A stretch of 64,000 nucleotides of DNA from Rhizophagus clarus (GCA_015698045.1 BLAL01000228.1:1229001-1293000); one strand, 5' to 3'; shown: positions 22,350-34,292, counted from the first letter of the stretch. Numbers and translations are program-made. Notes: a model not told the origin generated them from the sequence alone.

Positions 22350-23263
22350 TGGGTTGAAGATCAGTATACTGTACGACTAATTTAAAGCATTTTAATTCTT
22401 GTTTTTACGTGATTATGTATGGTACGCCATAATTTTTGTGCAATACGACCAGTAAACGCGGATTTGTGATTACATTTTACCGAAAATAAAATAAGATAAA
22501 GCAATTAAATTAAAATCAAGCTAAATAAATTACGGTGTTATACTAATATAAATTTAATGATTGATCATTCATTGCTCGATCAATTTATATTCGAATACAT
22601 TTTCTGTTTTTTTTCGAATATGTAATTTTTCATTGATTGATTGAAGAACCGATCGATTAAGGTAATTAATTATTAATCAATCATGTAAAATCAGTCAATT
22701 AATCGATCAAGTTTCTTGAGGGTCATTAAATATCTTAGCAGTCTTATGAACATGATATCTTGCTAATTTTTATAATAAAATGTATTTTAGTTCGTATGAA
22801 CAACGGAAAATTACGGTTTATACGAACTAAACAGCACCACTAAAAAGGATGTCTACCTTTGCCACGCTTGGACGGTATGCTAGATTCCTTACTTTTGGAA
22901 AGCTCAATGGCTTCGTACTCGATTTTGTCAGCGACTATTAGCAGGTGAAAAAAAGCACTCTTATTACAGCCATTTTTATGAGTAGAATTGATTCATTCAA
23001 AGAAATGAATAATTCATTTATGTTCGGCAGTACATTTAATAATACTTGGATATTATTTAACAATTTATGGAATATTTTCTCTTAAAAAGTTAAAAGAAAT
23101 TTTAGGGCCACTTTTTTTTTTTTTAAAAAAAAAAAAAAAATACATATGATAACATATGTAAGTAAATAAACGGAACTATGGAATTATTTTCATAATGTTT
23201 TAATTGTAAATACGAATGTATTCTCCTTTAACCTCATAGGAAATCATTTTTGTCTAAATGAAA
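22350..23263. other. Intergenic flank with a small hairpin
   Basis: No gene. A 14-bp stem with one mismatch (TAGTTCGTATGAAC / GTTTATACGAACTA) lies at 22788-22829. It begins a stretch (to about 22940) that is less AT-rich and absent at the matching place of the 25.6-kb flank, so it may be a small insertion. An A/T homopolymer palindrome lies at 23110-23140. Confidence 0.45.
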
Positions 23264-24793
23264 CTAGCGTTTTATAATTTGAAATACCTCGTAATCTTCT
23301 ATAGAAAAATAATCTCCAGAATCTCTTATCTTTTTCTCATAATGTTTCTTTATACAGCGAATCTTATCATAATCTGTAAATTGATCTTTAGAACTATATA
23401 TAATAAAATCGTCTCCAAAATACGGACCACAATAATTGGAATTATAAATTGCGTGATTCACATTTATAACGTTACTAATAATTGCATCTTTAATATTATT
23501 ATCTTTAAAAGAAAAAATAAAACTATCTATAGTTTTAACCCAACTATTATCTGACCAACTATTACCAGGGGATTTCCATATTAAAGGGTTGTATCCACCG
23601 ATAATTTCTTCTTTCCCTTTTACTTTTATTAAAGTAATAGTATTAAGTTTACCATCACATAATTCATGAAATTTATTAGGAGTAAAACCATCTCTACTTC
23701 CTCTTAATAATAATTCAAATTTGTATGGCAAATATAATTCTCTAATATGAGAAAATTTGCCACTATAACTAACTTCAACTTTATCAATCCATCCTGAAAT
23801 AACTGAAATAATATTTAAATTAGCTATTTTTGAATTAATAATTTTATCCATTCTAATATTTCTAGGAAGTAAAATATTATCTGTTGATACACTATCAGGA
23901 TCCATATAAGAATCTATCAAGTCTTGATAAAGTTGTTTATTTAAGAGCTTTTTATACGGTCGAACTTTTTGTGTTAATTCTTTCGATGATGAACTGAAAA
24001 GTCTAACTAAAGGTAAACAATGTTGTAAGGTATTTTTAATCGTTTTGAAATCATCATTTGACCACGTTTTAGGATCTAAAACAAGCGTTGGATTTTGTGC
24101 AAGACCCCATTTTAATACATGTTCCCATATCTCAATTTCCTTCATTTGTAAATCATCCCTTTTAATAAGTGATATTAAAGATTTTTCAGGAAGAGAAGTA
24201 AAATCAAACGATTTAAATATTTTTTCAGGAGATTCAGCCATTAAATTTGTACAAAATTCTTGAAGTTCTAACAAAGACTTAGATTGATAGCTTGTTCGAT
24301 GAATAAGTTCGAAATGTTGTTCTAGCCACTCGGAATTATTTTCAATTAAATATTTTTGTAAATAATTAACCAGTTCTTGAAGATGAAGTTCATCCGCAGC
24401 TACTAATATATTTAGAATGTCTGAAGTATCTTTTCCATTCAACGAAAGAATGCCGCCATAAATATATCTATGTTAAAAAATTTAATTATATTAAGTTCGA
24501 TTTTAATTCATTTGAACAATAAATAAAAAAATTTACCTTAACACTATTTGAAAAACTTCCGGTGATATATTTGGTAATTTAATATGTGATAGAACACCAT
24601 TATCACTCTTCTTATTAGAAGCCAAAGTTCGTCGTAAGAATGGAGAACGATAACATAAAATATTTTTATGAGCACGAAAAATTTTTACATTAGGATCTTC
24701 TCCAACTTCAATTGTAACATCATAATATTCATTGTCCTCTAATACTTCAATATAATTTTGACTTAATAATTTTGAAAAAAATTCAGTGGGCAT
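23264..24793 (-). CDS. BTB-BACK-TLDc protein, 486 aa, intact
   Basis: Exons are 24793-24537 and 24467-23264, with a 69-bp intron in the family position (phase 2). It starts M-P-T-E-F-F-S-K-L-L, one of two copies in which the second residue is not as usual. BTB is at about 15-130, BACK at about 140-255 and TLDc at about 330-486. It is the longest intact copy. The extra residues lie before TLDc (V-E-V-S-Y-S-G-K-F-S-H) and inside it, where P-G-N-S-W-S-D-N-S-W appears in place of the usual S-G-G-W. That inner part looks like a short duplicated Ser-Trp motif. The tail keeps D-Y-E-V-F-Q-I-I-K-R. It is the nearest relative of the 18.3-19.7 kb pseudogene. Confidence 0.93.
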
Positions 24794-24882
24794 TATTTTA
24801 GTAAAAAAAAAAAAAAAAAAAAAGAAATTAAAAAAAAAAAAAAAATATTCTTTTTATTGTTTTTATTTAGAAGTTACAACGT

Positions 24883-24904
24883 GGTTAGACATATAAGTAT
24901 AAAT
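24883..24904 (-). promoter_or_regulatory. Upstream TATA-like box of the 23264-24793 gene
   Basis: Minus-strand ATTTATACTTATATGTCTAA, 90-111 bp before the ATG, followed upstream by a TGCATTGTGCAACAAA word that also precedes the 34777 and 37762 genes. Function inferred from repeated position. Confidence 0.5.
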
Positions 24905-25197
24905 TTTGTTGCACAATGCATAGTACTATAAAATAATTGATTGAAGATCAGCATACTGTATATGACATAAAAGCGTTTTGGTTTACAAGTACTGTAAGTA
25001 ATTTATGGTTTTATACTTAGTACCATAAATAAAATAAAATAAAAAAAATAAAATAAAATAAAATAAAAATAAATAAATAAATGGTGATACTAATATAAAT
25101 TTAACGATTGGTAGATCATCGCTCGATCAAATAATACATTTTTTCTGTTTCATCAAATGATGTAATTTTTCGCTAATCGATTAAAGAATCGATCGGT

Positions 25198-25512
25198 TAA
25201 GGTAATCATTATTTTTTTTTTTTTTTTGATTTTCTCTTTATTGAACACCCTGAGTCTTCACGTGAAACACCACGCAAGCTCGGGTTTAGGCGAAACCCAT
25301 ACAACAAAGCCACTGTTTTTCAAGTGGCACCCTGGGACAAATAATTTAGCCGCTAGTCTACTTGAAATCTATCTTTTTGTAGACCCGATACCCACCAATC
25401 CTAGTTTATCACACACATCTAACCCAATGGAAACACAAACGATCCAGCCGAAACGACCAGGCATATTCTCTGGTTAAATCCGAATCGTGCACCTGGCATA
25501 AGGTAATTATTA
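25198..25512 (-). mobile_element. SINE-like or LINE-tail retroposon with poly(A) and 14-bp target-site duplication
   Basis: The insert occupies 25212-25498 between TAAGGTAATCATTA and TAAGGTAATTATTA (13 of 14 bases equal). The same flank near 22660-22680 of the neighbouring unit lacks the insert and reads straight through, giving an empty site. On the minus strand it is about 270 bp of markedly GC-richer sequence. It ends with a CAATAAAG signal and, some 10 bp later, a run of about 15 A. No convincing Pol III A/B boxes were found and it encodes nothing recognisable. It may be a truncated LINE 3' end or a retroposed RNA. Confidence 0.8.
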
Positions 25513-26387
25513 ATCGATCATACGAGATGTAGATAAGCCAATTAGTCGATCAAGGCTTCTTGAAGGTCATTAAATACCCTAGTAATCTTATGAAATAGAA
25601 TTTTGTTAATTTTTATAATCATCGATTTGCGGAACTAAGGGTTGGGCTATCTGATACTAAATCAGCTGTGCACAACCCTTACATAAAAATAAGTTAAAAA
25701 CAACCCTTTCAAAGTTTCTATTATAAAGTTTACCTTTTCAACCTGAAATGATAAATCTGTTCTAAAACATGAGAAGGATATCATGAAGTCAACTCATTAG
25801 AAAAAAGGAAGATTTATAATGTTCAACGATATACTATTTAAAAGTAAATATTTAATAAAACGGTTCAACATCTTATTACTCTATAATCTAATCCATTACG
25901 ACGCAATAAATTACATATAAAGTTATTAATTAGGATTTTTTGAATATTTTATTGAATGAGAAGACAATGGCTTTTTTCACTCGATCCTGCCAGCGACTAT
26001 TGCATTGACAGATGATGGAAAGCACTCGTATTACAGACATTTTGTATGGTTTAAGTTAAGTAATTCAAAGAAATGAATTATTCATTTGTTATTTTCGGTA
26101 GTACATTTACTAATATAATACTCGGATATTATTTAACACAATTTATTAAATATTTCTCTTAAAAAGGTAACAAGAAATTTTATTTATAAAGCAAGATGAA
26201 CCACTTTCTTTTAAAAAAAAAAAATACATATGCAACTGCGCTGAAACATATGCAAGTAAATAAACGGAACTAGGAATTAATTTCATAATGTTTTAGTTGT
26301 AAATACGAATGTATTCACCTCCAGCCTCATAGTTTGGTTTATTGATCTTTAGTATGTATAAAGAAAATTATTTTTGTCTTAAACAAG
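25513..26387. other. Intergenic flank of the minus-strand array
   Basis: Homologous in pieces to 22690-23260 (shared GGTCATTAAAT, CAGCGACTATT, ATTCAAAGAAATGAAT and ACATATG...AAGTAAATAAACGGAAC). A short hairpin (AAGGGTTG / CAACCCTT, 25636-25682) is specific to this copy. No gene. Confidence 0.5.
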
Positions 26388-26838
26388 ACTAGCGTTTTAT
26401 AAATTTGAAATACCTCGTAATCTTATATAGAAAATATTTTCCAGAAACTCAAACTTTTTTCATAATATTTGTTTATACAGCGAATCTTATCATAATCTGT
26501 AAATTGATTTTAGAATTATATATAACAAAATCGTCTCCAAAATACGGACCATAGCAATCGGAATAATTAATTATTGCATAATCTGCAACTATAGCATTAC
26601 TAATAATAGCATCTTTAATATTCTTTTAAAAAAAGAAAATTATCTTCTCTCAGCCCAACAACTAGATTTTCATGTTAAGGGTTGTATCCACCAACAATTT
26701 CTTCTCCATTTACTTTTATTAAAATAATAGTATTAGCTTTGCCCTGCTTTGCCATCATACAATTCATGGATTTTTAGGGGTAAAACCATCCCTACTTATT
26801 CTTAGTAGTAATTTGAACTCATATTTAAATAAGATTCT
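26388..26838 (-). pseudogene. TLDc fragment of a BTB-BACK-TLDc gene
   Basis: The C-terminal third of the family remains, with several frameshifts: the D-Y-E-V-F-Q tail, the G-P-Y-F-G-D-D piece, the G-G-Y-N-P-based strand, and a decayed G-x-D-G-F-T-P. Homology stops sharply near 26838, where kinase-type sequence begins. Confidence 0.82.
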
Positions 26839-27140
26839 CTGATCCCGCTGGTCCAATTTGTAAAATTGGCTTTCAAAAGATTTATTTTACTTTGCTCATA
26901 ATATCTAAAATCAGCATCAGTATCACGACATTTTTCATAATAATCATAATCATTAATTTTATAAACTAAAATATAATCTTTTGTATCTGGATTTGGAGTC
27001 ACTTCATAACAATATATCATAATATATTGGGCAGCGTATTTTAATCGTTATTCTTTTATGAAATTATCTATTGTTTCATTCTCACTGGTCCAATTTGTAA
27101 AATTTTCTTTAATAATTTCCTTCATTCCGATTAAACGTTA
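26839..27140 (-). pseudogene. Relic of the N-terminal region of a Rhizophagus-type kinase
   Basis: Two copies of an N-F-T-N-W-T-S peptide occur, at about 27080-27115 (followed by E-N-E-T-I-D-N-F-I-K-E) and at about 26839-26870. Between them is N-P-D-T-K-D-Y-I-L-V-Y followed by Y-E-K-C. From my knowledge of the family, such N-P-D-T-K-D-Y, C-E-K-C and N-W-T-S-G-N motifs precede or interrupt the kinase domain of many Rhizophagus TKL kinases. Most of the cysteines of that zinc-like motif are gone and stops interrupt the frame. No catalytic motifs remain. Confidence 0.6.
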
Positions 27141-28480
27141 ATCATTTTGACAAAAGTCTATTCGTTAGTGATTGTTTGAATTTTTGGGAACATATTAACT
27201 AACTTATTATAGGCTCATAGTAGCATATGGTGATATCATAATATCAGTGTTTAGTTGATTCATTGTTACGTAACTGCCGCATGACGGACGGCATGAACCT
27301 AAAATTAATTTACCCATTATGTTGATTAAAATTTTTTTTTTGCTTTAAAATATTTTTTCTTTTTTAAATAAATCTCAAATAGCATCCACCATATTACTAA
27401 GTAAATAATTTTAAAAGTTAATTTTATGATTTCCAAAACATAAAAATGAGGAGTTATTTTTGTTAATTACTACGTACGAAAGAAGGTTAGAAGGTTAGAA
27501 GGAATACTGACAACGAATAAAATCAACAAAAATAATAAAGAGGATGGAAGAAAAGTCAAGAAATTCAGATAATAGGAAGAAGGGAAGGAAATAATACGTC
27601 TTTAACAAAAATGTTTAGTTCTTTAGGTTTAGTTGTAGTTTGATTATGCGACTAGTTTTAATATTTTGTAATTGATGTAAGTTCATATTAAGTCAACGGT
27701 CACGTTGTTTTATGGTTCAAACATGTGTCTGCTGGGGTGTTCAAACAATGAGAATTGTTATATCTAGTTACTGAGCGGGCAATTGAAGTACTTATAATGA
27801 GAATTTTTAGATCTCTTTTAGAGATTTCTACTTTTTCTTATCTTTATTTGTTTTGTATTTCATTGTAACTATCTTTCACTAAAAAAAAATGAGATTATGT
27901 TTGTATTCTTTTTTTCTTCTTTTCTAAAGATACTAAACTTTATTAAACATAAACACTTATATACACAAGCAGCAAAATTACCGAGTTTTGTCATATAATA
28001 AACACGAAATCTCCCTATCTGTTTGTACTTCGATGGACATTCAATGTATATACTTAAAGTTGTAGAACACTACGTCCTTGCTACTAGGAGAGTAAACCTG
28101 ATACTTCTCCCTTATTGTTAATGTGTTTTAAATTTTAACGAATAATTTGCTCTATCACTTTAAAAAAAAATTTCTATACCATTGATATAGACATATGTGA
28201 AAATAAAACTATAATTTGAAGATATATTAACATGATCATATAAAAAATTATCTTATTATTCTATAGTGGAATCATGCAAACTTCCATTTTTTATGCTTTA
28301 TTATCACTTCTTTCTTTTTTTCTATTTTTTTTATTTACTAAATTCTTCATATCTCTTCCTAAAGTTGTTCGTCGAGTTTGGAATTTGTTGGGATAATCCG
28401 AGTTATCTCCTTTATCCTCACTGTTGGAAGCAATTGAAGTTCCTTCGTCAACCTTTCCGATGTCACGTGATCTTTCTCAT
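27141..28480. other. Gene-free stretch
   Basis: AT-rich, with short purine-rich text around 27480-27600 (AAGGTTAGAAGGTTAGAAGG). No coding sequence supported. Confidence 0.45.
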
Positions 28481-29110
28481 CGATAAAATCTTCCAGTCTT
28501 TGCGGAATGGTTGACATTAAACCTACATTGTCTCCACTGTTCTGATTGTCTGTTATTAAGTATCGGTTTACCCAATGATTTTACGTGTGTCATCATCTTT
28601 GAAGAAGGCAATCACTTTTTGTTTCCTTCTATGATGACGGGATTTACGAAACTAGCGCCATAATCGTTAATTATCAACTTAATATTTACATACGCTTTAT
28701 GCGAGGCCCATTTCTCATCTGTATTCTTATATAATCACATATTACAGTTGTTGATTCGCTTTCTCAAAGTACCATAAAATCTTCGACCTTCTAATACAAC
28801 CATCGTATTAAAAGTTTTCTTTTGAAAATATTTTTCTTGGCCATAATTTTCGCGGATTATATTTGAAAAACCATTATTTTAATTTTCTACACATGACCTA
28901 ACTGGCTCAACGCTTTATGAATGCATACGTTACTCCAATTTTTTGGTATATCACGCATTAATATTTCGCGAAAATTTTTTCTGATCATCGAGTTGTCAAT
29001 CTTCCAGATAATCAACCCCGATCTTCTCCCGTTGCTGTGGACGACTCACTTTATTTGTAGAAGCTTTTAACTTCTACTTTCTTTTTAAAGTTTGCTATTC
29101 TTACATATTT
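28481..29110 (-). pseudogene. Decayed coding-like sequence, possibly a LINE ORF
   Basis: On the minus strand, short open pieces in changing frames read R-E-I-L-M-R-D-I-P-K-N-W-S-N-V, then E-G-R-R-F-Y-G-T-L-R-K-R-I, then N-D-Y-G-A-S-F-V-N-P-V-I. Base composition is less AT-rich than the surroundings. The I-P-x-N-W-S and E-G-R-R wording resembles RNA-binding ORF1 proteins of LINEs in these fungi, but this is a weak recollection. Stops and frameshifts are everywhere, so no gene is claimed. Confidence 0.25.
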
Positions 29111-29751
29111 CTCTTTTAATCTGTTTGACATTTCTTCATCTTTCTTTATCCTATCTGATCATATCTTTCATCTTGCTTTCTTTAATATTATTAGTGCTAT
29201 GCATTCATCTAAAATTTTCTTGCTCGGTTCTAATGTTATGTTAGTTAGTATTATGCTGCGTCACAGTCAACTTTTCGAGAGCTAAAAATACTCGGTTGCC
29301 TTTTATATTCGAAAATTATTTACACACTCTGAATCTTGAAACGAAAGCCCATCTTAATAGCTAGTTGTCTGAATTTTTGTTCATCCAACAAGAGTACTTT
29401 TCCATGTTCTTTAGTTAGATATTCTTTAGTTCGCTTGCTAGCTGTAAAGATCCCGTTTTATGTAAATTGTTTAGATAATCAAATAAATGATATCTATATT
29501 CGTAACCTTTATGAAAATTTGTATCATCTTTAATTCTTTCTATGTAAGTTTGTATATTTTGAATTCCTTTCATTAGTAAGAAATTTTGGACCAGACGATC
29601 GGTGGAAAGAATATTATCTTATAGTGTTGTGCGAATAGGATTTATTTTATTTGGAATTACAATACATGGACAATATGTGTGCATACAAAAAATGTGTGGA
29701 AATATACAGAAAGCGTGAAAAATATCAAGCAAAATTACGATCACTACCAAA

Positions 29752-30322
29752 TACAGTGGACGAAAAAAGTCTTCGGAAAAACATTTCCATTTATTGTGCA
29801 ACGAGTAAATGTTTGTAACATGTGAAAATTTACGGATATACCCCTTGTGATGTGAAAAATTAGATATCAAAAGTATATTAGCAACAGACTACATGCTATC
29901 TGTCTATTAAAATATAAGTCGCCCAAAAAATCATCGGAAAAAAATGAGTTAGCTAATTTTGACTAATTGAGCAACTTTAAAAAGCGGTTTCATGGTAAAT
30001 ATCCAGCCAAATTTGATAATTTTTTTTTTTATTTTGTTTGTTGAATCATAAAGCGTAACTGTTAAAAATTTTGTGGCACATTAATGATAAAATTAAAGAT
30101 AAATTTGAAAAACTTAAAAAATCATGAAATTTTCGATTAATGTAATTTAAAGACACTATAACACAAATTTTTATTAAGAAATCACACATTATGTATTAAG
30201 ACAAAAATATTTTTCAGACCTTTTTCCATATAAAACTTATATATTTTTAATGAGTTATAATTCAATTATCGGCTAGATATTGACTGGAAAAATTATTCCG
30301 AAGACTTTTTTCTTCCACTGTA
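29752..30322. mobile_element. Tc1/mariner-type MITE, 567 bp, TA target-site duplication
   Basis: The left end is CAGTGGACGAAAAAAGTCTT and continues CGGAA. The right end, in reverse complement, is CAGTGGAAGAAAAAAGTCTT and continues CGGAA, so 24 of the first 25 bases match and similarity extends to about 36 bases. Both ends are bordered by TA (29752-29753 and 30321-30322), the mark of Tc1/mariner insertion. The interior (29754-30320) has no transposase frame. It holds a decayed inner copy of the end motif near 29922-29945 (CCCAAAAAATCATCGGAA), suggesting rearrangement within the element. Confidence 0.88.
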
Positions 30323-32580
30323 TATAGGCCGTTTGTTCATTTTAGTGTTAATATTTCACATACAAAAGAAACACGTGAAATAAGCTTAAGCAATATGATA
30401 TTGAAGTACATATATGTTGATTTTATTGAACTAACTTAAAATATTTGTAGAGTTACGAAATTTTTTATTAAAAAAAACGCGTCTAAATTTGATGTAATAT
30501 AACATTTAGTACAATACAAATTAATAAAATTGTGCAAAAGTATCAAATATTTTTATTCTTCAATATTTTAAAGTATGTAAAATAATTATTCTTTGTTCTT
30601 TAAAATTTTCTAAAAAGCGCAAAAAAAATTTTTTTCAAGATAAACATTACAAAAAAATTTAATGAAAAATGCGAAGTCAAATAAATTTATGACAGATAAT
30701 TTGACATTTCAGCGTAACCTGTCACATATTTCAGAAAGGCATTTTTGCGTAATTATTAACATATTCCTATCATGGAAATTGAGTTTTTTTTTAAAAAAAT
30801 TTTGTTCGTCTATTGTCCTATTTTCGCAGTATATGATGCCGCACAAACATGTATATGAGTTAAGCAATACATATAATGGCTGAACGGTGTATACTGTATT
30901 ATGATATGCCGATTTTTAAAATTAATTTTGTTTACGAAATGTTATTTAGCTTATGTGTGGGAACGTGATGCATTGGTAGAATTATTAGAATTTAAACAAT
31001 TTTAAACATAATGTGAAGCACGCGCTGAATTCACGAATAAGCTTCTTTTTAAAACTAATTGTTTAATATTCTATTAAATTATGCAAGATCTTGATGATAG
31101 ATTTAAAGGTAAATCACTACGTTTTTTTAGTACTAAGGAGCGAATGCACGGTATCTTATTAATTTTTTAATTAAATTCGCAAAAGTTAGTAAATTGCTAA
31201 AATAATTTATTTAAATGATAAAATTTGAATTATTACCCGCAATATATTTTTAAAAGAAAAAAAAAAAATGTTATTTATACAAAGCGTTTAATGATATCAC
31301 GTAGTAAATAATTTTTGTCAAAATAATAATAATAAAATAAAAATTAATTCGTAAAGGGTTATAATAAATCAAACATGAATAAACAATATTGTCATGTTTT
31401 TATCCTTAATTAAAGTACAAAATTTTTTTCATTATATAAAGATTGGTTAGTCGATTGTAGAGTTAATCCACGAGAAATTTTACGATTAATATTTTAATAA
31501 TGTATTGAGTACAGTCATTTACAAAATTTTCATGAAATATATATATATATAACAAAAACTTGACTAGCTTTTCGTGTTTTAAAAGTTTAAGAAGTGATAC
31601 GTTTAGTGTTTCAATACAATATTGATGCAATTGTAGTATAAAATTTAAAAGGGATTATCTAAACGCATCACTGTGCAAATAATTTATGCATTCTGCGGCG
31701 AATTGCATATTCTCAAGCCTAGATTGGCGTATAAAAAATTCTGCCAATTAATTAGGGGTGATTTAAAATTTTTCTTTTCTTCAAAAAAATAATAAAGACA
31801 TCATCTGTCGACAAAAGTTTAAAGTATAATAAAAAAAAAGACGAATAGAAAAGAGTTCAAAACAAAGACATCACTTTTATCTTCTGAAAAAAAAATCGGT
31901 CAGTTAAAGTTGTTAAATCTTTATTATTTAAAAGTGCAAGGAATATCGGTTACACTCGCGTACAAAAAAACTTAAAAAACATAGCTTCTATTTTTCAACT
32001 CATTACATCTCTTAAACGATCGTCATTATGACGATCGAGATTTTCTGTGGTTGGTTCATGCTGCGTACTAAAAAATAAAATACTTATTTCTTAATAAACT
32101 TGCATTTTTTAGATATTATAGTTCCTTAAAAAATTTTATTTTTTATTTGAATTAATTATGACATCCTTTATATGAAACAAATTATTTATTTAAATAAGAA
32201 ATTAAATTAATGAAATCGCAAGCGTGATTTATTGTTCATGTGATGCGTCGAGAAGTTTGAAAATTTGAAGTATCGTAACAAGTAAGTTATTTTTATGATA
32301 TATCAATTCATTAATACATTCTTTTTATTTATTTTTTTTTTTCTTTTAATTACTATATAATGCCATGGGCGCACGTTATCGAGCTCGTCAACTCGAAGGT
32401 CGGTTTACCCTGATACGTACATATGAAAGTATACATACTACGTAATATAATTGTCCTATTATAATACATGAAATTGTTTGAATTTACAAAACACCTAATA
32501 CTAAAACTAAACTATCTAACTATATAATTACCATTCTTCCCGTACATTATCATTCCCCTTTTGTTTTTCTTCTTCCCCCT
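30323..32580. other. Gene-free AT-rich stretch
   Basis: No coding sequence supported on either strand. One orphan copy of the upstream box (AGATTGGCGTATAAAAAATT) lies at 31721-31740, with no BTB gene after it. Confidence 0.45.
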
Positions 32581-32588
32581 TCTTTACC

Positions 32589-32870
32589 TTATGTGGGAGA
32601 AATCGGAGGATTTTCTATTTCTCTTTTATTATTACTATTTATGTTTTCCCCCTTCTTTTCTACTTGTAATTTTAACAAAATCATTCTACTTTCAAAAATC
32701 TTTATAATAAACATGTTAAACAATATCACGAACTCAGTACTTTTTTTAATTATCACTACCACATTAATAACATCAAGAGCTATCTGTTCAGCTAATTTTT
32801 TAAATTCAATTGGAGACGCATCGAAACCTATTTGTCTGTTATTCGAACGTCTCCCACCACAACTCATCAT
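32589..32870 (-). CDS. Possible hypothetical protein, 93 aa
   Basis: An open frame starting M-M-S-C-G-G-R-R-S-N-N-R with an amphipathic middle (E-F-K-K-L-A-E-Q-I-A-L-D-V-I-N-V-V-V). The opposite strand is also open over nearly the same span, so chance is a real possibility. I recognise no family. Kept at low confidence because its N-terminal third is not low complexity. Confidence 0.2.
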   Translation of the reverse strand: MMSCGGRRSNNRQIGFDASPIEFKKLAEQIALDVINVVVIIKKSTEFVILFNMFIIKIFESRMILLKLQVEKKGENINSNNKREIENPPISPT

Positions 32871-33518
32871 AATCCACTCTTTGTATTAAGTAGTCTTTCA
32901 CAAACCCATGGATCGCCTTCATCATTTTAGTCTTGATTTTCTTCTTCAATTCACGATGTCACGTGGCGATGAATTGGATTTTTCGGCCATGTTGACAGAT
33001 TTGATTTTTCTGATGGGTAATGAACTAATGGTGTTATCTGATGTTACCTGAAATCCAAGAGTGATGTCAAAAAAAAAATCAAAAGAAGAAATGTTAGAAT
33101 TTCCCTAAAGATAAACTAAGAACTCAAATATCTGTTTTACAATTTACTATTACATCCATGAAGTAAATGACCACAGATCGCATTGCATTGAAATATTAAG
33201 ATGTTTGCAAACACCCCTTTTAATTTACAATCTCCAAAATTCTGTTATTTTTATCAATAAAGTCCAACAAGTTATTACTGTGGAAGTGAGAGCAAAGATA
33301 TTTTGTTCAAACTGGCAATTAGATGGTAGTTTATTAAATTATATACCATAAAAAAATTCCGGTGAAAAACGGCTACGAAAATTATATTATTTGTTAAAAG
33401 TTATCTCGTTCAATTTTTAACACTAGTGCTATTGTGAGGATTAAAATTTGTTCCACAATATTTCACGTCGAGTTTCATAATTTTACGGCTAGCAACCTTA
33501 ATGTGAAACATTTGTTAA
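32871..33518. other. Intergenic, nothing recognised
   Basis: No coding or repeat feature could be supported. Confidence 0.4.
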
Positions 33519-34292
33519 ATATGGACCACTATTAGGACGATAATTTAATGCTTGTAGAGTATCTTTCATCGTTTTAAAATCATCTTCTGTACCAAGTTTT
33601 AGGATCTGAAACAAGAGTTGGATTTTGCACAAAACCCATTTAATACATGTTCCCATATTTCAATTTCCTTCATTTGTAAATCATCCCTTTTAATAAGTGA
33701 AATTAAAGATTTTTCAGGAAGGAAAGTAAAATCAAAAGATTTAAATATTTTTTTCAGGATATTCAACCATTAAATTCGTACAAAACTCTTGAAGTTCTGA
33801 TAAAGATTTGGATTGATATTTGATAGCTTATTTGATGAATAAATTCAAAATGTTGTTGTTCTAACCACTCTGAATTATTTTCAATTAAACATTTTTGTAA
33901 ATAATTAACTACTAGTTCTTGAAGTAGTGGTTCATCCACGTTTACTAATGTATTTAGAATAACTGAAGTATTTTTTTCCATTTAATGAAAGAAGTCCATC
34001 ATACATATATCCATATTAAATTAGGTAATTAATATTAAATTCGATTGCATAGTAAATGAATAACTGAATTTATCTCAAAATAATTTGAAAAATTTCCGGC
34101 GATATGATAACTTATTATGTGATAGAACACAATTCAAAGTCCGTCGTAAAAATGGAGAACGATAATATAAAATATTCTTATGAGCACGAAAAATTTTTTA
34201 CATTAGGATCTTTACCAACTTCAATCGTAATATCATAATATTCATTGCCTTATAGTAGTTCAATGTAATTTTGATTTAATAGTTTGAAGACA
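33519..34292 (-). pseudogene. BTB-BACK relic A (TLDc almost wholly deleted)
   Basis: The minus-strand frame from about 34292 keeps pieces of BTB, the intron region near 34010-34060 and the BACK start (L-Q-E-L-V-V-N-Y-L-Q-K, N-N-S-E-W-L-E-Q). It also keeps K-E-I-E-I-W-E-H-V and the D-P-K piece near 33600. It then jumps at about 33550 to a short TLDc remnant (Y-G-P-like), so the middle of the gene is deleted. Its 5' end and upstream flank match the right half of relic B at 37.2 kb. Confidence 0.82.

Noticed and set aside
20746-24263. Plus-strand open frames across the minus-strand BTB-BACK-TLDc genes (for example 20746-21033, 21476-21694, 23258-23554, 24045-24263)
   Set aside because: They are antisense shadows of conserved coding sequence; the same shadow recurs wherever a paralogue lies (35531-35749, 38516-38734).
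25198-25512. tRNA-derived SINE with Pol III promoter
   Set aside because: I looked for A and B boxes on both strands and found no convincing match, so only a general retroposon call is made.
30662-30883. Open frame of 73 codons in a gene-free stretch
   Set aside because: Chance-length frame in AT-rich DNA without any recognisable motif.
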